From NCBI GenBank assembly GCA_025451035.1, contig JANWLE010000008.1, positions 1-49,362 on the forward strand: a stretch of 49,362 nucleotides of DNA, written 5' to 3'. Numbering within the stretch: the first letter of the stretch is position 1; every line of letters begins with the position of its first letter. This document shows, piece by piece, positions 10,312-17,471 of this stretch. The notes beneath the pieces are model-generated. The model was not told where the DNA came from, searched no databases, and worked only from the letters and a program-made list of their open reading frames with translations. The position numbers and the translations under genes are program-made. This DNA comes from Solirubrobacteraceae bacterium. GTDB taxonomy: Bacteria > Actinomycetota > Thermoleophilia > Solirubrobacterales > Solirubrobacteraceae.

Positions 10312-12964
10312 GGCCCGAGTCCACGGGCCTCTCCCGCGCGCGCTGGCGCTCACCATGACCCTCGCGCTGGCGCAGCTCGCGCTCGCGGCGGGCGCGGTGC
10401 AGGCTCGGCGCATCTCCCATTACAACCCGGGAGCTCACCGAGCGGCGCGCGCCAAGCCAGCCACCCCGGCCGGGCACCCGGCGCCGAAGCCACCGCCGGA
10501 ACCGCCCCGAACCACCGAAACGTCGTCAAAAGCCTCGAGCGAAGAAGCGTCCGGCTCCTCGCCGTACAGCACCGGCTCATGGTCGGAAGGCGACGGCGGC
10601 GGCAGCCCCCTGTGCCGCAGCCGTGGCGTGCTCTCGCTGACCCAGCTCAGAAACTGCGAAACGGCGGATTTCGTCGCGGCGCCAGACCCGACCGGCAACT
10701 ACGCGTTCGACGTAAACATCAACACCGGCGTATCCAACTGGGGCAACGACATCGCGGCGACCATCCAGAACTTCCTTCAGTTCGCGTGGATCTCGCTGGT
10801 GGCGTTGGTGCACGGCCTGCTGTTGATGCTCGAGTGGTGCTACTCGCTAGACATCTTGCGGAGCAGGGCGATGACCGAAATCGCCCATGGCCTGCACGAG
10901 ACGCAACTGACGTTCACCAAGCCCTGGATGGTCGTCGTGCTCGCGGTCGGGTCAGTGCTCGCGCTTTACCACGGGCTCATCCGCAGGCGGGTCGCCGCCA
11001 CGCTCGGGCAGGTGCTGATGATGCTCGCGATGATGGTCGGCGGCCTGGTGGTCATAGCCAACCCGCAGGGCACCGTCGGGGAGCTGTCGGGGTGGGCCGA
11101 CCGGGCGAGCCTCGGCACGCTCAGCGCTGTGACGACCGGCAGCCCCAACAACGGCAAGCGCACGCTGGCGGGCGCGCTGCAGAGCGTCTTCGGCACCGTC
11201 GTGACCGCACCGTGGTGCTACCTGGAGTTCGGCAGCGAGCGATGGTGCTTCACCGAACGCGACAAAGAATTGCGCTCAGCCGCCCTTAAGATCGCCGCCA
11301 CCGAGGAAGAAGAAAGCAAATGCGGCAAAAGCTGCTCGGCTCACGTCAGCTCGAAGGCGCGCGCGTTGAGTATGAGCGCCAGGTTGCTGCGCGAAGCGAA
11401 CAGCAACGGTGAACTGTTCCTGGCGCTGCCCGCGAATGAAAAGCAGCGCAACTCAGTGAAAACCTCCGGCACGCTGCTCAACGTTTTGTGCAAAAAGTCG
11501 GAATCGGCTGACGACTGCGCCGACCCGACCGGCGCCCAGGCGGAATTCCGCACCGAGAAGGGGACCGAGCAGCGCGTCATCGGACTGGTGCTGATCTGGA
11601 TCGGCGCGCTCGGCATGTTGCTGCTGCTCGGGTATCTCGCCTTCAGGCTGCTGGAGGCCGCGATCGCGGCGATCTTCTACTTGCTGCTTGCGCCCGCGGC
11701 GGTGCTCGCTCCCGCGCTCGGCGACGGCGGCAGGGCCGCCTTCCGCGGCTGGTCGATGCGGTTGTTGAGCGCCGTCACCGCCAAGCTCATCTACTCGCTG
11801 CTGCTGGGCGTGGTGCTGCTGATGGCGAAAGTGCTGCTGCGGGCCACTGCGCTCGGCTGGTGGGCGCAGTGGCTGCTCGTCTCGACACTGTGGTGGGTCG
11901 TCCTGCATCACCGGCACAAGGTGCTGAGCTTCGCCGGGGCCTCCGGGGTCGACCACGGCACGCGCAGCATGCGCTGGTACTACAAACTGAGGATGGCCCA
12001 AGACGCGGTGCACCTAGCTGGCTGGGCCAGGCACAAGCTGGTGCCCCCGGGAGCCGAAAGCAACCGCACCAGGCGCGTGCCGCGCCCGCAAGCAGAACGC
12101 CAGGGACCGAGCCGGGGTCCCGGCGCGGGCGGCGGGCGAGAATCCGGCGGCGGCGGCGGTGGTGGTGGTCGCGGCCCGGTGCCGCCAAACGAAGGAGGGG
12201 GCCCCTCGCTCGGCGCGCCCGCCGCTCGCGGGTACGACTGGAAAGACGAGCAGGCCACCGGGCCTGAGCGAGAACCCGGCCACGCGGAGCGGCCGCCGCC
12301 GCGAGAGGAGCCCGCCCCCCAGGCGCCCGGTGATGAGACGCCGCGCCCGACGCCAGCGCAGGAGCCCGCGGTGGCGCGCTTTGACAGCGGGCTCGGGGTT
12401 GCCGCGCCGGTCACGAACACCGCCGCGAAAGGACGGCCGGAAGAGCAAGAGGCCGATGCGCCCGCCGCCGAGCCCGAGTCGCGGCCCGCCCGCGGCGAGC
12501 GGCACCGCACGCCTGCTAGCGCTGAGCCACCGCCAGCCGCCGGCGACAGCCAGGTCGCAGGGGGGTCACCCAGGCGCGCCGCCGCCACGCCCACCGCGCC
12601 GGGCTCCCGCCAGCACCAGAGCGACAGGCCCGAGGCCCCGGCGAGCAAAGCCCCCGCGACCGCCGCGCAGCCTCCCACGCCGAGTCCACCGCTGGAGCCG
12701 AAGCGAACCGCGGCGAGCGCAAGCGCCGCCGTGAGCGCTCACGGCAGTTCGAGCGACACCAACGACAAGCAGCGCGCACCAGCGACCAGCGAGGGCAAAC
12801 GGGCGCCCTTCTCGGCGTTCGCGCGCGGACACGTGGAAAGGACCAACACCCGACCGCTGCGCAAGGCTGGCACCTCACGCGGGACGCAGCTCAAAAAAGA
12901 CGACCCGGACGACCACGACGGCCCGCGGCCTGTGCCGCGCCCCCCGGCAACCAGGGGCCACTAG
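10301..12964 (+). CDS. VirB6/TcpH-like polytopic membrane protein with long disordered tail
   Basis: An 887-residue protein. It begins with a signal-like helix (15-35) and a Pro-rich segment. The membrane domain has helices near 155-180, 208-227, 232-253, 425-448, 452-472, 492-515 and 517-536. This arrangement, together with its place after the VirB4-like gene, matches TcpH (Tn916 Orf15)/VirB6 channel proteins. The loop between helices three and four (about 255-420) holds six Cys (306, 316, 341, 345, 397, 406). From about residue 580 to the end it is Pro/Ala/Arg/Gly-rich and probably disordered. A second possible start is the Met at 10355. Its ATG lies inside the end of the VirB4-like gene, suggesting coupled translation. 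Confidence 0.75.
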   Translation: MRPRARVHGPLPRALALTMTLALAQLALAAGAVQARRISHYNPGAHRAARAKPATPAGHPAPKPPPEPPRTTETSSKASSEEASGSSPYSTGSWSEGDGGGSPLCRSRGVLSLTQLRNCETADFVAAPDPTGNYAFDVNINTGVSNWGNDIAATIQNFLQFAWISLVALVHGLLLMLEWCYSLDILRSRAMTEIAHGLHETQLTFTKPWMVVVLAVGSVLALYHGLIRRRVAATLGQVLMMLAMMVGGLVVIANPQGTVGELSGWADRASLGTLSAVTTGSPNNGKRTLAGALQSVFGTVVTAPWCYLEFGSERWCFTERDKELRSAALKIAATEEEESKCGKSCSAHVSSKARALSMSARLLREANSNGELFLALPANEKQRNSVKTSGTLLNVLCKKSESADDCADPTGAQAEFRTEKGTEQRVIGLVLIWIGALGMLLLLGYLAFRLLEAAIAAIFYLLLAPAAVLAPALGDGGRAAFRGWSMRLLSAVTAKLIYSLLLGVVLLMAKVLLRATALGWWAQWLLVSTLWWVVLHHRHKVLSFAGASGVDHGTRSMRWYYKLRMAQDAVHLAGWARHKLVPPGAESNRTRRVPRPQAERQGPSRGPGAGGGRESGGGGGGGGRGPVPPNEGGGPSLGAPAARGYDWKDEQATGPEREPGHAERPPPREEPAPQAPGDETPRPTPAQEPAVARFDSGLGVAAPVTNTAAKGRPEEQEADAPAAEPESRPARGERHRTPASAEPPPAAGDSQVAGGSPRRAAATPTAPGSRQHQSDRPEAPASKAPATAAQPPTPSPPLEPKRTAASASAAVSAHGSSSDTNDKQRAPATSEGKRAPFSAFARGHVERTNTRPLRKAGTSRGTQLKKDDPDDHDGPRPVPRPPATRGH

Positions 12965-13053
12965 AGGACAAGCTCGCCCGACCGCGATTCAGGGAAACCG
13001 CTCCGGGCCGAAACCGCCGTGCAGTCCGGGTTCGCTCCCCGGCGGTTGGGTAA

Positions 13054-13059
13054 TAGAGT
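13054..13059 (+). promoter_or_regulatory. Candidate -10 box of a leaderless promoter (FAD oxidoreductase)
   Basis: TAGAGT (fits the actinobacterial -10 rule TAnnnT) ends 6 nt before the ATG at 13066, so transcription would begin at or beside the start codon. No clear -35 box is seen. The 101 bases between the VirB6-like gene and this start hold no intrinsic terminator with a T-run. Confidence 0.45.
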
Positions 13060-13065
13060 GAGGGC

Positions 13066-14313
13066 ATGTCAACCAGGAGGGTGCGGTACCTGCTGATCGG
13101 CGGTGGGCTCGCCAGTGCGAGCGCCGCCCAAACCCTGCGCGAGGAGGGAGCCGACGGCGAGATCATGCTCGTCGGGCGCGAGCCCGACCCGCCGTATCAC
13201 CGTCCTCCCTGCTCGAAGGGCTACCTCCAGGGAGCCGAAGGGCGCGAGGACACCCTGGTCTGTCCGGTCTCTTGGTATGAGGAGAACGATGTGCGTCTGC
13301 TCACGCGCACCAGCGTCACCTCGCTGGACCTAGACGCACGCACAGCCACGCTCTCCAATAAAGAAGAGGTCTCCTTCGAGCAGGCGCTGATAGCCACAGG
13401 CGCGAACGTGCGCAGGCTGAACGTGCCAGGCGGCGAGCTGGAGCAGATCCACTATCTGCGCACGCTCGGCAACGCCGATACGATCCGCGACGCGGTCCAG
13501 GACGCCGAGCACGTCGTGCTGATCGGCGGCTCCTACATCGGCTGCGAGGTCGCCGCCTCCCTGACGCTGCTGGGCAAGCGCTGCTCGATCGTGATGCAAG
13601 AGCAGGTGACGCTCGAACGGGGCTTCGGACAGCGGGCCGGGCGCGTCTTCGATGAGCTGCTGCGAGCCAACGGCGTGGAGATCTACGCCGAGGATGAGCT
13701 CGATAGCTTCGAGGGGGAGGGGCGCGTGCGCACGGTGCTGACTCGCGCCGGGCGGCGGCTGCAGGCAGACGCCGTGGTGATCGGGGCTGGCGTCGCACCC
13801 GACGTGCGCCTGGCGCAGAGCGCCGGGCTGCGGATCGGCGAGCGCGGCGGCATACGCTGCAACTCGCGCCTTGAGTCCTCGGTGAGCGGGGTATACGCGG
13901 CCGGCGATGCGTGTGAGTACGAGTCGGTCGTGCACGATGGACGGCCGCTGCGGATCGAGCACTGGGACGTCGCCTTCAACCACGGCAAAACGGCGGCGCT
14001 GAACATGCTCGGGCGTGACACCCCCCACGACGTGGTCCCCTACTTCTTCTCTGATCTCGCCGACTGGGCATCACTCGAGTACGTCGGGCCCGCCAGCGAA
14101 TGGGACCGCGAGATCGTGCGCGGGTCGCTCGAGCAGCGCGAGTTCTCGAACTGGTACCTGAAGGATGGGCGTGTGCTCGCCGCCCTGTCGGTCGGTCGCT
14201 CCGAGGATCTCGAGCAGGCGAAGCGGCTGATCAGCGACGCCAGCATCCTCGACGATTCTCAGCAGGCGCTGCTCGCAGACCCGGCCGCCGATATACAGGC
14301 GCTCGCAGCGTAG
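13066..14313 (+). CDS. FAD/NAD(P)-dependent oxidoreductase (ferredoxin/rubredoxin reductase type)
   Basis: A 415-residue flavoprotein of the class that passes electrons from NAD(P)H to ferredoxin or rubredoxin partners. The N-terminal FAD-binding Rossmann motif reads IGGGLASASAA at 11-21. The PPYHRPPCSKGYL segment at about 43-55 is characteristic of the family, and the NAD(P)-binding motif GGSYIGCEVAA lies at about 153-163. The second FAD motif VYAAGDACEY is near 281, and the C-terminal reductase domain follows. There is no CxxC redox pair, so it is not a thioredoxin reductase. No ferredoxin gene is adjacent, so its partner is unknown. It is separated from the secretion operon by 101 bases. 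Confidence 0.88.
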   Translation: MSTRRVRYLLIGGGLASASAAQTLREEGADGEIMLVGREPDPPYHRPPCSKGYLQGAEGREDTLVCPVSWYEENDVRLLTRTSVTSLDLDARTATLSNKEEVSFEQALIATGANVRRLNVPGGELEQIHYLRTLGNADTIRDAVQDAEHVVLIGGSYIGCEVAASLTLLGKRCSIVMQEQVTLERGFGQRAGRVFDELLRANGVEIYAEDELDSFEGEGRVRTVLTRAGRRLQADAVVIGAGVAPDVRLAQSAGLRIGERGGIRCNSRLESSVSGVYAAGDACEYESVVHDGRPLRIEHWDVAFNHGKTAALNMLGRDTPHDVVPYFFSDLADWASLEYVGPASEWDREIVRGSLEQREFSNWYLKDGRVLAALSVGRSEDLEQAKRLISDASILDDSQQALLADPAADIQALAA

Positions 14314-14340
14314 GTGCGCCATGCGCCTGTAGAAGGCGCC

Positions 14341-14346
14341 TACTCT
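14341..14346 (+). promoter_or_regulatory. Candidate -10 box of a leaderless promoter (PAP2 gene)
   Basis: TACTCT lies 7 nt upstream of the ATG at 14354, the geometry of a leaderless transcript. No -35 match was found. Confidence 0.4.
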
Positions 14347-14353
14347 TACGGGG

Positions 14354-15235
14354 ATGCCCCGAACACGCGTCTCGTCGTTGCGCTTTGAGGTGAGCGCCGC
14401 CTGGGCACTGCGCGCCGCCGTGCTGTGCGTGATCGGGCTGGCGGGAACCTGGGTCATAGCCGAGCTCGTCCCCGCCACCCACGTCAAGGACGCGATCGCG
14501 TTGCACGACTTCACCGAGCTTGGCCGTCCCCGCGTGGACGTGCTCGCGAGCGCCCTGCTGGCCCTGCTCGATCCGCCTGTCTACGCCGTCTGGGCGGGAG
14601 TGCTGATCGCGGCGGCCCTCGCCCGCGGCCGCCGCCGCGTCGCCCTCGCGAGCGCAGTGGTGCTCGCCCTCGCACCCTTGAGCGCCGATCTGCTCAAGCC
14701 GCTGCTAGCCCATTCTCACGCCGTTTACGGCGTGAGCGAGATAAGGGCCGCCTCGTGGCCGAGCGGGCACTCGACCGCGGCGATGTCGCTTGCTCTTTGC
14801 GCGGTGCTGGTCTGCCCGGCGCGGCTGCGCACGGCCGCGGCGGCGCTGGGGACAGTATTCGCCGTCGCTGTTGGCTTCTCCCTGCTGCTGCTCGCGTGGC
14901 ACATGCCGAGCGACGTGTTCGGTGGGTATCTGCTCGCCGCGCTGTGGTGCTCGCTGGCGGTCGCGGTCCTGTGCCGGGCAGAGCAGAACGCGCCCGCGGG
15001 GGCACTCGGCCACGTCGGCGAAGCGCGCGGCACCCTGCACGTGGCCGAGCGCGTCTTGAAGGGCGCGCTCGTGGTCGGCTGGCTGCTCGCCGCCGCCGTG
15101 GTGGGCGCTGTGTTTGCGACCCACCGCTCCGAGGCCTTCGCCGTCGCGCACCTTTCGCTGGTGATAGCCGCGGTCGGGATAGCGACGCTCGCCGCGCTGC
15201 TCGCGTGGACGTTCGCGCTCGCGTTGCGCGCGTGA
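14354..15235 (+). CDS. PAP2-superfamily membrane protein with incomplete active site
   Basis: A 293-residue polytopic protein with about seven hydrophobic segments. The PAP2 phosphatase signature is partly present: PSGHSTAAMSLAL (motif 2) and WHMPSDVFGGYL (end of motif 3, with His and Asp). The usual KxxxxxxRP of motif 1 is reduced to the Lys in LLKPLLAHSH with no Arg-Pro. The Arg expected five residues before the motif 3 His is also missing, replaced by a Leu-rich stretch. Two more hydrophobic helices follow the PAP2 core. It may hydrolyse a lipid phosphate, but with two Arg missing activity is uncertain. A 22-bp palindrome lies within the gene between motifs 1 and 2. Confidence 0.75.
   Translation: MPRTRVSSLRFEVSAAWALRAAVLCVIGLAGTWVIAELVPATHVKDAIALHDFTELGRPRVDVLASALLALLDPPVYAVWAGVLIAAALARGRRRVALASAVVLALAPLSADLLKPLLAHSHAVYGVSEIRAASWPSGHSTAAMSLALCAVLVCPARLRTAAAALGTVFAVAVGFSLLLLAWHMPSDVFGGYLLAALWCSLAVAVLCRAEQNAPAGALGHVGEARGTLHVAERVLKGALVVGWLLAAAVVGAVFATHRSEAFAVAHLSLVIAAVGIATLAALLAWTFALALRA
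14715..14736. repeat. 22-bp near-perfect palindrome inside a coding region
   Basis: CTCACGCCGT and its exact complement ACGGCGTGAG are separated by TT. It falls in the PAP2 gene just before the PSGH motif and encodes the variable SHAVYGVS stretch. Confidence 0.7.
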
Positions 15236-15246
15236 GCTTGAGCCTT

Positions 15247-15828
15247 CTAGCCCTTTGTCGGCTCGGTACCCTGACCGGCGGCGTGGGCGCCCGGCTCCCA
15301 CAACGACTCGGCGGTCTCGTTCACCGCCCGGCTGAGAATGAACAGCAGGTCAGACAGGCGGTTGAGGTAGCGCAGCACCTCCGGGTTGCAGTCCTCGACC
15401 GCTACCGCGCGGCGCTCGGCCCGCCGGCAGACCGTGCGCGCCAAATGCAGATGCGCGGCCGCCGCGTCCCCGCCGGGGATCACGAACGTGCGCAGCGGCT
15501 TTAGCTTCGCGAGCACCTCGTCACAGGCGCGCTCGAGCCACTGGGTGTACTCGCTGCTGACCCGCAGACGCTCCTTGTCGTCGCCGTGGGGCACCGCCAG
15601 GTCCGCGCCCAGGTCGAGCAGGTCGTTCTGTATGCGGCTGAGCCACTGGCCGAAAGCGGGGGGCAGGCCGGGTTGCAGCAAGACCACGCCGATCGTCGCG
15701 TTGAGCTCATCGACGGTGCCGTACGCCTCGACCCTGGGATGCAGCTTCGAGACGCGGCTCATGTCACCGAGGTGCGTCTGCCCGCTGTCGCCGAGCTTGG
15801 TGTAGATACGGGTGAGGTTGATCGTCAT
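15247..15828 (-). CDS. Cob(I)alamin adenosyltransferase, PduO type
   Basis: A 193-residue ATP:cob(I)alamin adenosyltransferase (ATR), which attaches the 5'-deoxyadenosyl group to reduced cobalamin to make coenzyme B12. The N-terminal ATP-binding motif RIYTKLGDSGQTHLGD is at residues 7-22. VEAYGTVDELNATIG follows, and the C-terminal helix carries HLARTVCRRAERR, all typical of the PduO family trimer. No B12 biosynthesis or B12-dependent enzyme gene is beside it, so it probably serves remote enzymes. It diverges from the transhydrogenase operon across a 150-bp gap that contains a strong inverted repeat. It converges with the PAP2 gene with 11 bases between stops. Confidence 0.93.
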   Translation of the reverse strand: MTINLTRIYTKLGDSGQTHLGDMSRVSKLHPRVEAYGTVDELNATIGVVLLQPGLPPAFGQWLSRIQNDLLDLGADLAVPHGDDKERLRVSSEYTQWLERACDEVLAKLKPLRTFVIPGGDAAAAHLHLARTVCRRAERRAVAVEDCNPEVLRYLNRLSDLLFILSRAVNETAESLWEPGAHAAGQGTEPTKG

Positions 15829-15841
15829 TGCGTCGGTATGT

Positions 15842-15855
15842 GACCCGGACGGGTC
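15842..15855. repeat. Short palindrome upstream of the adenosyltransferase start
   Basis: GACCCG-GA-CGGGTC, 13 bases upstream of the adenosyltransferase ATG on its 5' side. It may be an operator or part of the leader structure; the match alone does not decide. Confidence 0.35.
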
Positions 15856-15868
15856 CCCGGGATGGTAG

Positions 15869-15908
15869 TCGCTGTGTAGTCGCTGCGCGCCCGACGACTA
15901 CACAGCGA
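15869..15908. promoter_or_regulatory. 14-bp inverted repeat between divergent genes (candidate operator)
   Basis: TCGCTGTGTAGTCG at 15869-15882 is repeated as its exact complement CGACTACACAGCGA at 15895-15908, with a 12-nt spacer. The hexamer TAGTCG also occurs once more 11 bp to the left (15866), so three copies lie on one helical face. The element is 5' to both the adenosyltransferase (minus strand) and pntAA (plus strand). That suits a dimeric repressor or activator that controls both. There is no T-run, so it is unlikely to be a terminator. Confidence 0.55.
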
Positions 15909-15962
15909 GCGCCGTCTCGCTCGCCCCGGCCGGGCAGACAGCCGATCGTCAGCACGATGAGA

Positions 15963-15968
15963 TACGTT
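15963..15968 (+). promoter_or_regulatory. Candidate -10 box for pntAA
   Basis: TACGTT ends 10 nt before the pntAA ATG, implying a leader of only a few nucleotides. The -35 region shows no good match, so the box is tentative. Confidence 0.3.
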
Positions 15969-15978
15969 CTCGGCCTCG

Positions 15979-17127
15979 ATGCGTATCGGTGTTCCAAAGG
16001 AGACAGCCGCGGGCGAGCACAGGGTCGCGCTCGTACCCGAGGTCATCGCCAAGCTGAAGGCCAAGGGCCTAGAGGTTCTGGTCGAGAACGGCGCGGGGTC
16101 GGGCTCGCTGTTGCCCGACAGCGCCTTCGCCGACGCGGGCGCCCGTCTCAGCGCCGACGCGGCCGAGGTGTGGCGCTCGGACGTGGTCGTCAAGATCGCG
16201 CCCCCCAGCCCAGAGGAGATCGCGCTGCTCGGCCAAGGCTCGCTGCTGATCGGCTTCCTCGCGCCTTTGAGTAGCCCGACGACCGTGAGTGCGCTCGCCG
16301 GCGCGAAAGCGACGGCGCTGGCGATGGAGGCGATCCCCCGCATCTCCCGCGCCCAGTCGATGGACGCGCTCTCGTCGCAGAGCAATGTCGCCGGCTACAA
16401 GGCCGCGCTGCTCGGCGCCGAGAGCATGGGCCGCTTCTACCCGATGCTCATGACCGCCGCGGGAACGATCCCCCCGGCGAAGGTGCTGGTGCTCGGCGCC
16501 GGTGTAGCCGGTCTGCAGGCGCTCGCGACCGCCAAGCGCCTCGGCGCCCGCACCACCGGCTACGACGTGCGTCCGGAGGTCGCCGAGCAGGTCCAGTCGC
16601 TCGGCGCGCAGTGGCTCGATCTCGGCGTCGAAGCTGCCGGGGAGGGCGGCTACGCCCGAGAGCTGACCGACGAGGAGCGCGCCCGTCAGCAGCAGGCGCT
16701 GACGGACGCGATCAAGGGCTTTGACGTTGTCATCACGACCGCGCTCGTGCCCGGCCGGCCGGCGCCTAAGCTCGTCACCGAGGAGGCCGTGCGCGGGATG
16801 AAGCCGGGCTCCGTGATAGTTGACCTGGCCGGCGAGACCGGTGGCAACTGCGAGCTGACCGAGCCTGGCCAGACCGTCGTGCGTCACGACGTGAAGATCA
16901 TCTCGCCCCTGAACCTGCCCGCCACGATGCCGGAGCACTCCTCGCAGCTGTTCGCGCGCAACGTACAGGCGCTGCTCGAGCTGCTCGTCGACGAGAACGG
17001 CCAGCTCAAACTCGACTTCGAGGACGAGGTCATCGCAGGCGCCTGCATTGTCCGCGGCGGCGAGATAGTCCACGAGGGCGCCAAGCGTTCGGTCGGGGCC
17101 GCCAACACGACGGAGGTCCCCACGTGA
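15979..17127 (+). CDS. pntAA: NAD(P) transhydrogenase subunit alpha, part 1 (soluble NAD-binding domain I)
   Basis: A 382-residue soluble subunit of the proton-translocating transhydrogenase, which moves hydride between NADH and NADP+ using the proton gradient. It begins MRIGVPKETAAGEHRVALVP, the typical alanine-dehydrogenase/PntA N-terminus. AQSMDALSSQSNVAGYKA and the NAD-binding VLGAGVAGLQA motif follow at about 174-184. The VITTALVPGRPAPKLV segment is characteristic of domain I. The protein ends before any membrane helix, as expected for the three-gene (AA-AB-B) arrangement. Its stop overlaps the next start as GTGA. The complex feeds NADPH for biosynthesis. Confidence 0.96.
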   Translation: MRIGVPKETAAGEHRVALVPEVIAKLKAKGLEVLVENGAGSGSLLPDSAFADAGARLSADAAEVWRSDVVVKIAPPSPEEIALLGQGSLLIGFLAPLSSPTTVSALAGAKATALAMEAIPRISRAQSMDALSSQSNVAGYKAALLGAESMGRFYPMLMTAAGTIPPAKVLVLGAGVAGLQALATAKRLGARTTGYDVRPEVAEQVQSLGAQWLDLGVEAAGEGGYARELTDEERARQQQALTDAIKGFDVVITTALVPGRPAPKLVTEEAVRGMKPGSVIVDLAGETGGNCELTEPGQTVVRHDVKIISPLNLPATMPEHSSQLFARNVQALLELLVDENGQLKLDFEDEVIAGACIVRGGEIVHEGAKRSVGAANTTEVPT

Positions 17128-17471
17128 TCCTCGCAAGCACGCTCACCACCAACCTGGCGATCCTAGTGCTCGCCGGCTTCATCGGCTTCGTGGTCATCTC
17201 CAAGGTCCCGAACACGCTGCACACGCCGCTGATGTCGGGCACGAACGCGATCCACGGGATCGTTCTGCTCGGCGGCCTGCTGGTGATCGGGTTCGCCGGC
17301 AACGGCGTCTTTAACAAGGTCATCTTGGTGATCGCGATCGCCTTCGGCACGATCAACATCGTCGGCGGCTTTCTCGTCACCGACCGGATGCTCGAGATGT
17401 TCAAGTCAAAGCCGAAGCCCGCCGCCAAGGCCGATCCTGCGGAGGACAAAGCCGCGGGGGGACCCTCATGA
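17124..17471 (+). CDS. pntAB: NAD(P) transhydrogenase subunit alpha, part 2 (membrane)
   Basis: A 115-residue membrane subunit with three hydrophobic helices at about 8-24, 42-60 and 63-85. It contains the conserved VPNTLHTPLMSGTNAIHGIV motif and FLVTDRMLEMF at the end of the third helix. The C-terminal tail is charged and Ala/Lys-rich. Together with PntB it forms the proton channel. The GTG start overlaps the pntAA TGA, and its own TGA overlaps the pntB ATG, so translation of all three is probably coupled. Confidence 0.95.
   Translation: MILASTLTTNLAILVLAGFIGFVVISKVPNTLHTPLMSGTNAIHGIVLLGGLLVIGFAGNGVFNKVILVIAIAFGTINIVGGFLVTDRMLEMFKSKPKPAAKADPAEDKAAGGPS

Noticed and set aside
12978-13049. tRNA-like 72-nt segment after the secretion operon: CCGACCG pairs fully with CGGTTGG, and CCGGG-TTCGCTC-CCCGG resembles a T-arm at the right distance.
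   Set aside because: No D-arm or anticodon stem can be formed, positions 8-9 and T-loop base 58 do not fit, and there is no anticodon loop. Probably coincidence; an attachment-site remnant cannot be shown.
15829-15868. Possible cobalamin riboswitch upstream of the adenosyltransferase.
   Set aside because: The space is far too short and there is no B12-box-like sequence.
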